Shown: in pieces, positions 24,206-31,849 of the stretch
Layout: every line of letters starts with the position of its first letter
Numbering within the stretch: the stretch's first letter is position 1
Assembly: GCF_011734195.1 (NCBI RefSeq)
Contig: NZ_JAANTH010000002.1
Span: forward strand, 558,001-622,000
Length of the DNA: 64,000 nucleotides
Origin: Halobacterium sp. R2-5
Lineage (GTDB): Archaea > Halobacteriota > Halobacteria > Halobacteriales > Halobacteriaceae
Direction of reading: 5' to 3'
Program-made: the position numbers and the translations under genes
The notes under the pieces: model-generated
The model's input: only the letters and a program-made list of their open reading frames with translations
What the model was told of the DNA's origin: nothing
Database searches by the model: none

Positions 24206-24862
24206 TCACGTTGAGTGCGCGGGCTCGTTCTGCGAAGCGGCGTGGCGGCAGTCGGATTCCAAACCACAGTCGTCGCAGTCGGGGGAGCGCGCCGTGCATA
24301 CCGCTGCCGCGAAGTCCAGCATCGCGTGGAGGAAATCGCTACTGCGCTCCGGGGGTACGATCGCATCGGCGAGGACGTCAATACCGACACTGTCCGGGTC
24401 GATGCCGAAGAAGCGAGACACCAGACGTCGGACGTTCGTATCTACTGCCGTCGTCTCCGCGTCGAATGCGTGGGCGAGCACCGAGCGGGCCGTGTACTCC
24501 CCGACGCCGTGGAGCGCAACAAGGTCGGTTCGACTCCTCGGGACGTCGCCCCCGTACCGCGCTAACAGTTCCGAGGAACAGCGCTCCAGATACTGCGCTC
24601 GTTTGCGGAGCCCAAGCGGCGCGATTCGCTCTGCGAGCTCGTGCGAGGGTGCGGCGACGACGCACTCCGGCGTCGGATACCGGGCGACGAAGGGAACGTA
24701 CGCGCCGGATACCGCCGACGCGGTCGTCCGCTGAAGCAGTATCTCCGCGACGAGAACCTCGAAGGATGTACGCTCGTCCGCTCGCCACGGAAGTGAGTGG
24801 CGTCCGTGCTCCTGATACCACTGGAGTAGCGGTTCCACGAACGTCCGATCGACGCGTCTCAT
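24206..24862 (-). CDS. HhH-GPD DNA glycosylase with 4Fe-4S cluster, MutY/T-G mismatch type
   Basis: This is a 218-residue protein of the endonuclease III superfamily. It has LLQRTTASAV near the N terminus and the helix-hairpin-helix LHGVGEYTARSVLAHAF. The catalytic Asp is in VDTNVRRLVSRFFGI, and the C-terminal cluster reads CTARSPDCDDCGLESDC, an intact C-x6-C-x2-C-x5-C. A Tyr stands where endonuclease III has its catalytic Lys, as in the archaeal T/G mismatch glycosylase Mig, so repair of deaminated 5-methylcytosine or adenine removal is likely. Such genes often travel with restriction-modification genes. Confidence 0.75.
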   Translation of the reverse strand: MRRVDRTFVEPLLQWYQEHGRHSLPWRADERTSFEVLVAEILLQRTTASAVSGAYVPFVARYPTPECVVAAPSHELAERIAPLGLRKRAQYLERCSSELLARYGGDVPRSRTDLVALHGVGEYTARSVLAHAFDAETTAVDTNVRRLVSRFFGIDPDSVGIDVLADAIVPPERSSDFLHAMLDFAAAVCTARSPDCDDCGLESDCRHAASQNEPAHST

Positions 24863-24998
24863 ATGGACCCTGGCCGCGCTATCAGTAAAGAATCTATACC
24901 AGCACCGGTCGTCCGCATCCCCTAATGCCGCCTACAGACGTTCGAAATACTTCGAGGCACACGGACACGCGTGGCCATGTGCGGATCCGTTGATAGCT

Positions 24999-25018
24999 AT
25001 ACGAGCAAGTGCTCGTAT
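24999..25018 (-). terminator. Perfect 9-bp palindrome downstream of a minus-strand gene
   Basis: ATACGAGCA and TGCTCGTAT face each other across two bases, 23 bases past the stop of the gene ending at 25041. It could end that transcript as a hairpin, or bind a dimeric protein. It lacks a strong T tract. Confidence 0.35.
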
Positions 25019-25040
25019 TCCGTCCGTCTTCTGGTCGCCT

Positions 25041-25394
25041 TCAGAGATCCTGCCGCCGTTGGACTTCGTCGACGTACGCTGCCCGAGATTGGTCGTCAAG
25101 GAACTCCCATGGATCCGGGAACGATGTCGCCTCCGCGGAAGCTCGGGCACTTAGATCCAGGACGCGTTCTGCTTCTTGGACGGCTTCGCGCATCGCGCGG
25201 ATGTCGTCACGGGTCAGTTCTTCCCCTTGTGCGAGACGCGCGGAGGCTTCGCGGAATGCATCGCGGATGTCCTCCTCGCTGACGCGTTCCAGTTCTGCTC
25301 GGAGGAGGTCTCGACCGACTTCGCTCAACGAATCGTCGTCGGTCGTAATCGTCGTTTCACCGTCACCGTTCGTATTCGGAGCAGTCGACGACAT
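25041..25394 (-). CDS. Small acidic helical protein, 117 residues
   Basis: A disordered, Thr- and Asp-rich N terminus is followed by long charged helices: SEVGRDLLRAELERVSEEDI, AFREASARLAQGEEL and AMREAVQEAERVLDLSARAS. It ends with FLDDQSRAAYVDEVQRRQ. A coiled-coil or small regulator, perhaps an antitoxin, would fit, but no family is recognised. It ends in a palindrome that may be a terminator. The next minus-strand gene upstream is 43 bases away, so the two may share a transcript. Confidence 0.55.
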   Translation of the reverse strand: MSSTAPNTNGDGETTITTDDDSLSEVGRDLLRAELERVSEEDIRDAFREASARLAQGEELTRDDIRAMREAVQEAERVLDLSARASAEATSFPDPWEFLDDQSRAAYVDEVQRRQDL

Positions 25395-25437
25395 GCAGTC
25401 TGTCCGAGACGCGGCAGTCGTGCGTACTTTCTGTTAG

Positions 25438-25782
25438 TCACTCCCGGGCGTTCCGAAGCCTCTGTGTAGCCCGGTGTTCGAGGGTGCGCTTCGCGTAGCC
25501 GGCGTCATCGCGGTCGCTCTCCGCGACTTCCTCGAAGGTCTTCCGTGAAATCTGCTTAGTTATCAGCTCGCCGTCTTCGATTCTCCAGGCGAACGGCTCC
25601 TCAGGGTTGATTCCTCGCTCGCGTAGGATTGAGCCGTCCACCCGTAGCGACATCACCATCTCGTCACCGTACTCAATTGCCTGTTCTCGGTCCAGCACTA
25701 AGTTTTCGAAGAAACCATCGCCATTCGGTTTCACGATCGCCCATTCTACGGACCATTCAGAGCTCAGACTAGTCGCTGCCAT
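25438..25782 (-). CDS. Hypothetical protein, 114 residues
   Basis: From the ATG at 25782 the protein has a beta-rich N-terminal half (EWSVEWAIVKPNGDGFFENL, YGDEMVMSLRVDGSIL) and ends in a basic helix (RTLEHRATQRLRNARE). The part FAWRIEDGELITKQISRKTF is typical of small mobile-element proteins of haloarchaea that I cannot name. I rejected the ATG at 25881 because the extra residues are unlike the rest. It may be cotranscribed with the gene at 25041. Confidence 0.5.
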   Translation of the reverse strand: MAATSLSSEWSVEWAIVKPNGDGFFENLVLDREQAIEYGDEMVMSLRVDGSILRERGINPEEPFAWRIEDGELITKQISRKTFEEVAESDRDDAGYAKRTLEHRATQRLRNARE

Positions 25783-25915
25783 ACGAGAGAACAGGTAGTG
25801 GAGATGAATAACCTCGTGCCCCGCTATGGTTTTCGTCGGCGTGAGATGTCTATTAGTCAGGTACGTCGAACCGACCGCCAAAGAATGAGCGGCGGATGGT
25901 GCTCGGATTATCTTC

Positions 25916-26914
25916 TCAGATCTCGTCGAGGTAGCCGCGTCGCTGCTCTAGTTTCACCTCCTTTGAGCGCTTGTCGTAGTGCTTGTCGAGCACTTTCCGA
26001 CTCACATTCATTCTGTCACTGACAATTTCGGTGGGTACGTCTTCGGTAAGGAAGTGCGTGATGCTGCCGCGACGAATCGCGTGTGGGCTGACAGCCTCGG
26101 GGCATTTCCTGTCAGTACCCTGTTCGCAGTCCGGGCACGGCTCGTTGAGGTAGCACGGTGCGGTGACCTGGTTGATTTTCCGTCGCATCCAACCGCGACT
26201 CATCCGGCCCTGTGACGTCGTAAGCAACGGGTCTCGTCCGTGGTCGTCGGTGACGTCGTGACGGAGCACGTCCACGTGGTCGTCCAGCATCTCCGACAAT
26301 TCGGATGAGATCGCAACGAACCGTTCACCGCTTTTCCCGTTCTTCAGCGTCGTACCGGCTTCGGGACGGTGGACGAGTTCGATGCGTTCCTCGTCGAAGT
26401 CCACGTCCGTCAGATCGATTGAGTAGGCGGCCCCCATCCGCATTCCAGTCTCCCAGAGAAGCGCGAGCAGAACGTGATGCATCGAGGCGTACTTGTACTG
26501 CGAGAGGTACGTGAGGAGCTCTTCCGCTCGCTCGGCTTCGAGGATGTCCTCGTTGCTCTGTTGACTCCGCCGAACGCGCGGAATCATCAGCTTCGTGTAG
26601 AGGTCTTCGGGAACGGCCTCCATCGACCCGGCCCACTTGAGAAAGACCCTGAACCCCGACGTCATGTTCTTCATCGTCACCGCATTCAGGTCCTCGTTGT
26701 CGGCGAGCCAGAGACGGTATCGCTGGAGATCTCTCCCCGACAGGTCGTTCAGGTTGTCGATGTCCTCTTCGTCACACCACTCCAGGAAGTGCTTCATCCG
26801 CGAGCGGTGATTCTGAACTGTGGCCTCTGTACAGTCGGTCGCCTTGTGTTCGAGGAACAGCTCGGCCGCCATCTCGGGGTCGAGCGGTTCCAGATCGGAT
26901 TTGTCCGTGTTCAT
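25916..26914 (-). CDS. Tyrosine recombinase/integrase at the island edge
   Basis: This 332-residue protein is a complete XerC/D-type integrase. The core-binding domain spans about residues 10-105 (AELFLEHKATDCTEATVQNH, WCDEEDIDNLNDLSGRDLQR). The catalytic domain has TGMRMGAAYSIDLTDV (Arg), a Cys-rich loop (CYLNEPCPDCEQGTDRKC), SPHAIRRGSITHFL (HxxRR), and the tyrosine in LDKHYDKRSKEVK. The longer open frame to 27364 is mostly non-coding and overlaps a tRNA-end-like stretch. It is the last accessory gene before the GC-rich core, so it is the best candidate for the enzyme that inserted the island or its right part. Confidence 0.8.
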   Translation of the reverse strand: MNTDKSDLEPLDPEMAAELFLEHKATDCTEATVQNHRSRMKHFLEWCDEEDIDNLNDLSGRDLQRYRLWLADNEDLNAVTMKNMTSGFRVFLKWAGSMEAVPEDLYTKLMIPRVRRSQQSNEDILEAERAEELLTYLSQYKYASMHHVLLALLWETGMRMGAAYSIDLTDVDFDEERIELVHRPEAGTTLKNGKSGERFVAISSELSEMLDDHVDVLRHDVTDDHGRDPLLTTSQGRMSRGWMRRKINQVTAPCYLNEPCPDCEQGTDRKCPEAVSPHAIRRGSITHFLTEDVPTEIVSDRMNVSRKVLDKHYDKRSKEVKLEQRRGYLDEI

Positions 26915-27377
26915 TGTTCTCACAGACCGCCAGGAGAGAGGCCCTACGGCGCTCGAACGGCGTCGAAGAGTCGGTGCGCCCCTCGCGGTTTTCCCGCCCC
27001 GACCCACTTCTACCGAAGCAACGACCGCGAGCGACGAGCGTGTCGATCGCGGTCGTTCTCGAGTGTGTTCGGTCGGAAGGCGTTGAATTCCAGAAGAGGA
27101 GCGTAGCGAGTCTTCCTCCGGTTCAACTCCGTCCCGCCCCACGAGTAGTTTCGCGGGCCGTTCGTAGAGCGAAAACGCGTGGGGTCGATTCGAGAGCCGA
27201 TAGCGAACCCTACTCGGCCGGATTGGGGCTGCATGTGGTACACAACATCGGCTAAGATGCACGGATACATAACGAAAGTTCATTATTGATAGGGGCGTAG
27301 GACGACTGATCCACAGCCGAATGGCCGTCCGGACGGGACCGCGCTGTTCGCAGTGGATCAGCACGGAGGGGGAAACA
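26915..27377. other. Island-to-core junction, 463 bp without a gene
   Basis: No convincing gene lies between the integrase and the OsmC gene. The stretch holds the integrase promoter region, the tRNA-end-like sequence at 27108-27141, and an AT-rich patch near 27265-27292 (ACATAACGAAAGTTCATTAT) that may carry an upstream element for the OsmC gene. Confidence 0.4.
27108..27141 (+). other. tRNA 3'-end-like sequence, possible attachment-site remnant
   Basis: The sequence includes CCGGTTCAACTCC, matching the T-loop consensus GGTTCRANYCC. GTCCCGCCCCA follows, like an acceptor strand with its discriminator. No matching 5' half exists upstream and the T stem pairs at only three positions, so this is not a whole tRNA. 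Integrases often recombine at tRNA 3' ends, and an integrase gene lies 194 bases away. The call is a hypothesis. Confidence 0.3.
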
Positions 27378-28001
27378 ATGTCGACGACAGAACCAACTGA
27401 AGCGGTGAAGCAGGGTATCGACCTCGAGAAGTTCCACGAGTTCGTCGAGTACGCGACGGCGAACCCCGAGGACGTTCAGATGAAACTCGGAGCCCGGGCT
27501 CCGTACGAGGGACGGCTCTTCCACAGTCTAGCGAAGGTCGACGAGTACACGCTCGGCGGGGAGGACATCCACCGCGAGACGCGCGAGTACACGCTGCCAC
27601 TCGGGGCGTGGCGAGAGGTGGAGGAGGCCGCCGGGTTCGTCGACCCGACCGACCGCATGGAGCCGATCGAAGTGGCGCTCGCAGCGCTCACTGGCTGTCT
27701 CAACGTAGTTGTCGGCGTCACGGCGCTGGCCAACGACATCGAACTGGACGAACTCGAGACGACCGTCCGACTGGACTTCGACCCGCGCGTCGTCCTCATG
27801 ATTCACGACGTCGACCGAGCCGAGGAGAGCTTCGGCGACATCGACGTCGAGATAGCGGTTAGCGGGGAGAATCTCTCGGAAGCGGACGCGGACGTTCTGG
27901 CCGCCGGTGCGAAGCGCTCCCCGGTCTGGTCGCTGATGAACTTCGCTCACGACATGGACCCGGCCGTCACCGTGGGTAGCACGTCCGGAACTGCGGACTG
28001 A
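27378..28001 (+). CDS. OsmC family protein
   Basis: This is a 207-residue protein with the OsmC/Ohr fold: RMEPIEVALAALTGCLNVVV with the first family Cys, LDELETTVRLDFDPRVV, and ADVLAAGAKRSPVWSLM. The second cysteine of the peroxide-reducing pair is normally in a CPV motif; here it reads SPV, so thiol-peroxidase activity may be lost or altered. The ATG at 27378 follows a GA-rich stretch (GGAGGGGGAAACA) that may serve as a ribosome binding site. It is the first core-type gene after the island. Confidence 0.8.
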   Translation: MSTTEPTEAVKQGIDLEKFHEFVEYATANPEDVQMKLGARAPYEGRLFHSLAKVDEYTLGGEDIHRETREYTLPLGAWREVEEAAGFVDPTDRMEPIEVALAALTGCLNVVVGVTALANDIELDELETTVRLDFDPRVVLMIHDVDRAEESFGDIDVEIAVSGENLSEADADVLAAGAKRSPVWSLMNFAHDMDPAVTVGSTSGTAD

Positions 28002-28065
28002 CCGAATCGTCCGGTGAACGACACCGGGAGGAGTCGCAGCTGTCGCGCGTACCGAACGCAGCTCG

Positions 28066-28407
28066 TCAGTCGTCGTCGGACTTGCCGGGCCACGTCACCG
28101 ACCCGAGGAAGGGGACGCCGGTGCGTTCGGCCGCTCGCGAGATCATGTGCGCGCCGGTGGGGACGGTGAGGAAGAGGAAGACGATGCCGATGAGCGACGG
28201 GAGGCCGGCGCCGCCGGGGCCGAAGTACGCGAAGCCGGCGAGGAAGATGGCGACGGCGCCGATGGTCGCGGGCTTGCTCGTGGCGTGCATGCGGTTGTAG
28301 ACGTTCGGCAGCCGCAGCAGGCCGATGGTCCCGACCGTGAGGAAGAACGACCCGACGACGACGAGGACGATGACCGCCCACGTCTGTATCGTTCCCAGTG
28401 CGGCCAT
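28066..28407 (-). CDS. mnhG: Mrp-type Na+/H+ antiporter subunit G
   Basis: This 113-residue protein has three membrane helices and the family's LRLPNVYNRMHATSKPAT loop between the first two. It is the last gene of the seven-gene Mrp operon. All subunits are needed for sodium-for-proton exchange at the membrane, which keeps the cytoplasm low in sodium in a halophile. The C terminus (VPFLGSVTWPGKSDDD) is short and charged. A 72-base gap separates it from mnhF. Confidence 0.9.
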   Translation of the reverse strand: MAALGTIQTWAVIVLVVVGSFFLTVGTIGLLRLPNVYNRMHATSKPATIGAVAIFLAGFAYFGPGGAGLPSLIGIVFLFLTVPTGAHMISRAAERTGVPFLGSVTWPGKSDDD

Positions 28408-28479
28408 CAGCGTTCACCTCCGGAAACTCGGTGCATCGGCGCGGTCCGTGTCGTTCTGTGTTCGTGGTGCATGGTGTGG

Positions 28480-28773
28480 TCACTCCTGCGTGACGATGAT
28501 GTCGCCTTCCGTGACGAACTTCGCGACCGCGACCGTCGAGAGGAACGCGATGATGGCGAGCACGAGGCTGACGGTCACGAACAGCGGCCGGTCGGTCTTG
28601 ATGGCGAACAGGACGGCGATGGCGACGACGTTCGTCGCGATGGCGTCGAGCGCGACGACGCGGTCGGGGACCGTCGGGCCGCGGACCGCGCGGTAGCCGC
28701 AGAGCAGGTTCAGCAGCGCGACGAGCACGATCGCGGCGTTCACGACCGGCTCGATCAGCCCGTCAGCGGCCAT
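28480..28773 (-). CDS. mnhF: Mrp-type Na+/H+ antiporter subunit F
   Basis: This 97-residue protein has three membrane helices and the signature GYRAVRGPTVPDRVVALDAI. The start at 28773 overlaps the 3' end of mnhE by 11 bases, so translation is probably coupled. The longer open frame upstream of this ATG is not coding. Confidence 0.9.
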   Translation of the reverse strand: MAADGLIEPVVNAAIVLVALLNLLCGYRAVRGPTVPDRVVALDAIATNVVAIAVLFAIKTDRPLFVTVSLVLAIIAFLSTVAVAKFVTEGDIIVTQE

Positions 28774-29449
28774 CGTCGTCACCTCCCGTCGGCTCCTCGG
28801 CCGGCTGTTCTGCCTCGTCGTCCTCCGCATCTGCTTCGTCTGCCTCCTCGTCCTCGACGTCGGGCGCAGCCTGTTCGAGAACCGGGTGGGTCCGGTCGGG
28901 CGGGTAGACGGCGAAGTCGGGCGCGGGGTCACCCGGGGAGAGCTCCTCGTCGAAGACGACGAGCGCGTAGTCCTCCCAGTCGCGGATGGGGTCGACGATG
29001 TCCTCGGGGTCGCTGCCGTCGATGACGTGGACGTACAGCGCGTTCTCCTCGGCGTCGTAGTCGAGCGTGAGCGAGCCGGGTGTCATGGTGATGCTGTTGG
29101 CGATGGTGGTGACGCCGAGGTCCGACCGCACCCGCAGCGGGATGAGGATGACCTCGGGTTCGATGGGTTCCGAGGGCGCGAGCACGCGGTACGTGACGTC
29201 GACGCTGGAGACGACGGCCTCCCGGACGAACGTCAGCAGGTACAGCGCGGCGTACGGGACGCCGCGGAACGACCGGCGGAGGACGAACGTGTCCTCGTAC
29301 AGGCGCCGGAAGACGTAGGCCATGGGGAAGCCGACCGCGAGCCCGAGCAGCAGCGACCCGGCGAGCGGGTCGGGCGCGAGTTGCGGCCCGCGGACGAACA
29401 CCCAGATGACGGCGAACAGGACGCCGGCGATCGGCCAGCTGCGGGTCAC
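28763..29449 (-). CDS. mnhE: Mrp-type Na+/H+ antiporter subunit E
   Basis: This 228-residue protein starts with GTG at 29449, which overlaps the mnhD stop (GTGA). Membrane helices fill the first 60 residues. The conserved VREAVVSSVDVTYRVLAP and SDLGVTTIANSITMTPGSLT stretches follow, then a soluble domain (ALYVHVIDG). The last 60 residues are a very acidic tail (EDEEADEADAEDDEAEQ), longer than in bacterial MnhE, an adaptation common in halophiles. Confidence 0.9.
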   Translation of the reverse strand: MTRSWPIAGVLFAVIWVFVRGPQLAPDPLAGSLLLGLAVGFPMAYVFRRLYEDTFVLRRSFRGVPYAALYLLTFVREAVVSSVDVTYRVLAPSEPIEPEVILIPLRVRSDLGVTTIANSITMTPGSLTLDYDAEENALYVHVIDGSDPEDIVDPIRDWEDYALVVFDEELSPGDPAPDFAVYPPDRTHPVLEQAAPDVEDEEADEADAEDDEAEQPAEEPTGGDDDGR

Positions 29450-31047
29450 GCGCTCCCACCTCCGTCGAGGCCCACGACGTCGACGTACGCCTCGCTGTCG
29501 ACGGCGGCGCTCGCGGCCGTCTCGGCGAACCGGTAGACGGGGTCGAAGCCGACGCCGACGAGCACGACCATCACGGCGAGCGCGGCGACGACTGCGACCT
29601 GCCCGGTGTCGACAGTCGCGACCTCGACCGCGGGCGTCTCCAGCCCCCAGAAGCCGCGGGCCCACACCCGGGTCGTGTACAGAATCGTGAGCACGGCGCC
29701 GAGCAGGAGCGCGGCGAGCGCGAGCGCCGACAGCGCCCGAGCGTCGGTCGCGAGCCCGCGGGCCGCGGCGTCGAACGTGAGGAGCTTCCCGAAGAACCCG
29801 GTCAGCGGCGGCAGCCCGACGAGCGAGAGCAGGCCGACGAAGACGGCGCTCGAGAGCACGGGCGAACGGCCGGCGACGCCGCCGAGGTCCGGCAGGCTGT
29901 CCGTCCCGGTGGCGTCCTTGACGGCGGCCGCCCCGAGGAAGAGCAGTCCCTTCGCGAGCGAGTGGTGGAGCGCGAACACCAGTGCGGCCGCGATGGCGAC
30001 GCCTCGGAGCGGTCCGGTGGCCGCCGCGGCGACGGCGACGGCGACCGCGATGAAGCCGACCTGGCCGACGCTGGAGTACGCGAACACGCGTTCGAGGCGG
30101 TCCTGGCCGACCGCGCCGAACCCGCCGACGAGGATGCTCGCGACGCCCATCGCCGCGAGCACCGGCGCGAGGAACGCGAGCGGCGAGCCGCCGGGAACGC
30201 CGGGCACGTCGATGCCGACGGGCGCGCCCGCGAACACCGTGAAGTAGAGCCGGACGATGGCGTACATCCCGACCTTCTTCGTGACGCCGGCGAACATCGC
30301 GGTGACGGGCGGCGGCGCGGCGGTGTAGGCGGCGGGCACCCAGAACTGGAAGGGGACGAGCCCGGCCTTCAGCGCGAACACCGCGAGCAGCAGCGCCGCC
30401 AGACCGACGGCGGGCGCGGGGTCGACGCCGTACGCGGCGGGCTCGGCCAGCCGCCGCGCCATGTCCGCCATGTTGAGCGTGCCCGTGGTGGCGTAGAGCC
30501 CTCCGATGGCGACGAGCATGAGCGCGCTCCCGAAGACGTTCAACACGAGGTAGCGGAACGACGCCGCGGTGGCGTAGTCGGTGCCGTAGAACGCGACGAA
30601 CACGTAGCTGACGATGAGCATCACCTCGAACCAGACGAAGAGGTTGAACAGGTCGCCGGTGAGGAACGCGCCGGTCACGCCCACCGTCAGTAAGTGGAAG
30701 AGCGGGTGGTAGTAGACGCGCTGATTCTCGGCGCTGACGTACCGCACCGAGAACAGCATCGAGGCGAGCCCGACGACGGCGGTGATGGTCAGCATGAACG
30801 CCGACAGCCCGTCGAGGACGAGCGTGATGCCGAACGGCGCGGGCCAGCCGCCGAGCTGGTAGGCCGCCGCGCCGGGGGCGTCCGGCCCGAGGACGACCGC
30901 CCAGACGACGGCGGAGACGACCGCGGCGTAGGCAGCGACTCCCGCGACGCTCGCCGCGCGCTGCACTCGCGGGCGGCGGCCGAGCGCGAGCGCGAGCACG
31001 GCCGTGACGAGCACGACCAGCAGCGGCGCGATGACCAGTCCGCTCAT
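29446..31047 (-). CDS. mnhD: Mrp-type Na+/H+ antiporter subunit D
   Basis: This is a 533-residue protein of the NuoL/M/N antiporter family with about 14 membrane helices. The conserved Glu is in LFNLFVWFEVMLIVSYVF and the Lys motifs in FALKAGLVPFQFWVPAAYTA and MFAGVTKKVGMYAIVRLYF. These form the proton path. The start at 31047 overlaps the mnhC stop (ATGA); an ATG nine bases further up is less likely. It is the fourth gene of the operon. Confidence 0.92.
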   Translation of the reverse strand: MSGLVIAPLLVVLVTAVLALALGRRPRVQRAASVAGVAAYAAVVSAVVWAVVLGPDAPGAAAYQLGGWPAPFGITLVLDGLSAFMLTITAVVGLASMLFSVRYVSAENQRVYYHPLFHLLTVGVTGAFLTGDLFNLFVWFEVMLIVSYVFVAFYGTDYATAASFRYLVLNVFGSALMLVAIGGLYATTGTLNMADMARRLAEPAAYGVDPAPAVGLAALLLAVFALKAGLVPFQFWVPAAYTAAPPPVTAMFAGVTKKVGMYAIVRLYFTVFAGAPVGIDVPGVPGGSPLAFLAPVLAAMGVASILVGGFGAVGQDRLERVFAYSSVGQVGFIAVAVAVAAAATGPLRGVAIAAALVFALHHSLAKGLLFLGAAAVKDATGTDSLPDLGGVAGRSPVLSSAVFVGLLSLVGLPPLTGFFGKLLTFDAAARGLATDARALSALALAALLLGAVLTILYTTRVWARGFWGLETPAVEVATVDTGQVAVVAALAVMVVLVGVGFDPVYRFAETAASAAVDSEAYVDVVGLDGGGSA

Positions 31048-31388
31048 CGTACCCACTCCGTGACGTCCATGGACTCGTTCTCCTCGTAGGCGCGGTACGA
31101 CAGCACGAGCGCGAGCGCGGTCGTCCCGAAGCTGATGACGATGGCGGTCAGGACGAGCGCCTGCACCACGGGGTCCGCGACCGTCGGGACGTCGCTGCCG
31201 TGCCCCGCGAGGACGGGCACGAGGTCGTGGGTGCCCTCGTCGACGCCGCCCATCGCGATGAGGTAGACGAACGTGGCCTGCGAGACGGCGGCGACGCCGA
31301 AGACGACCCGCATCAGGTCCCGCCGCAGCAGCAGGAAGGTGCCGACTGTGAACAGCGCGCCGACCGTTGCCGCGAGGACGACGCTCAT
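31044..31388 (-). CDS. mnhC: Mrp-type Na+/H+ antiporter subunit C
   Basis: This 114-residue protein with three membrane helices is of the NuoK family (LLLRRDLMRVVFGVAAVSQA, then DPVVQALVLTAIVISFGTTA). Both ends overlap the neighbouring genes by four bases. The longer open frame upstream belongs to another frame of mnhB and is not used. Confidence 0.92.
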   Translation of the reverse strand: MSVVLAATVGALFTVGTFLLLRRDLMRVVFGVAAVSQATFVYLIAMGGVDEGTHDLVPVLAGHGSDVPTVADPVVQALVLTAIVISFGTTALALVLSYRAYEENESMDVTEWVR

Positions 31389-31849
31389 TCGGAACTCACC
31401 ACCGAGACGATCGTCAGGAGGCTGCCGACGACGACGAGGAACACGCCGAGGTCGAACACGAGCGCGCTCGCGAGTTCGACCTCGTGGTAGATGGGGACGC
31501 CCTCCAGGTGGACGTAGTCCTGCGTCAGGAACGGCTCGCCGACGAGCGTACCGGCGATGCCGCTGCCGAGGACGATCACCAACCCGAGGAGCAGCGCGCG
31601 GCGGTACGCGACGACCGTGCGGTGCTCGAAGATGCTCGTGGTGGGCTCGACGTCCCTGTCGAGCACCCCCGACTCCAGGTAGTCGAGGTCGTAGGCGACG
31701 TAGATGAGCACGAACGCGGCGACGGCGAGCACGCCGCCGATGAACCCGCCGCCGGGGAGGTTGTGGCCCTGGAGGAACAGCGAGATCGAGAGCACGAGCA
31801 CGACGGGGACGACGACGCGCGCGGTCGTCCGCATGATGGTCGTCGTCAC
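31385..31849 (-). CDS. mnhB: Mrp-type Na+/H+ antiporter subunit B
   Basis: This 154-residue protein has four membrane helices with the family signature SLFLQGHNLPGGGFIGGVLA near the N terminus and VFDLGVFLVVVGSLLTIVS at the end. The start overlaps the mnhA stop and the stop overlaps the mnhC start, each by four bases. Confidence 0.92.
   Translation of the reverse strand: MTTTIMRTTARVVVPVVLVLSISLFLQGHNLPGGGFIGGVLAVAAFVLIYVAYDLDYLESGVLDRDVEPTTSIFEHRTVVAYRRALLLGLVIVLGSGIAGTLVGEPFLTQDYVHLEGVPIYHEVELASALVFDLGVFLVVVGSLLTIVSVVSSE

Noticed and set aside
24211-24888. Plus-strand frame over the DNA glycosylase gene
   Set aside because: It reads as Arg-rich noise; the minus strand has all HhH-GPD and Fe-S motifs.
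1-27150. Insertion sequences in the island
   Set aside because: No transposase gene, terminal inverted repeats or target duplications were recognised; mobility genes are tyrosine recombinases.
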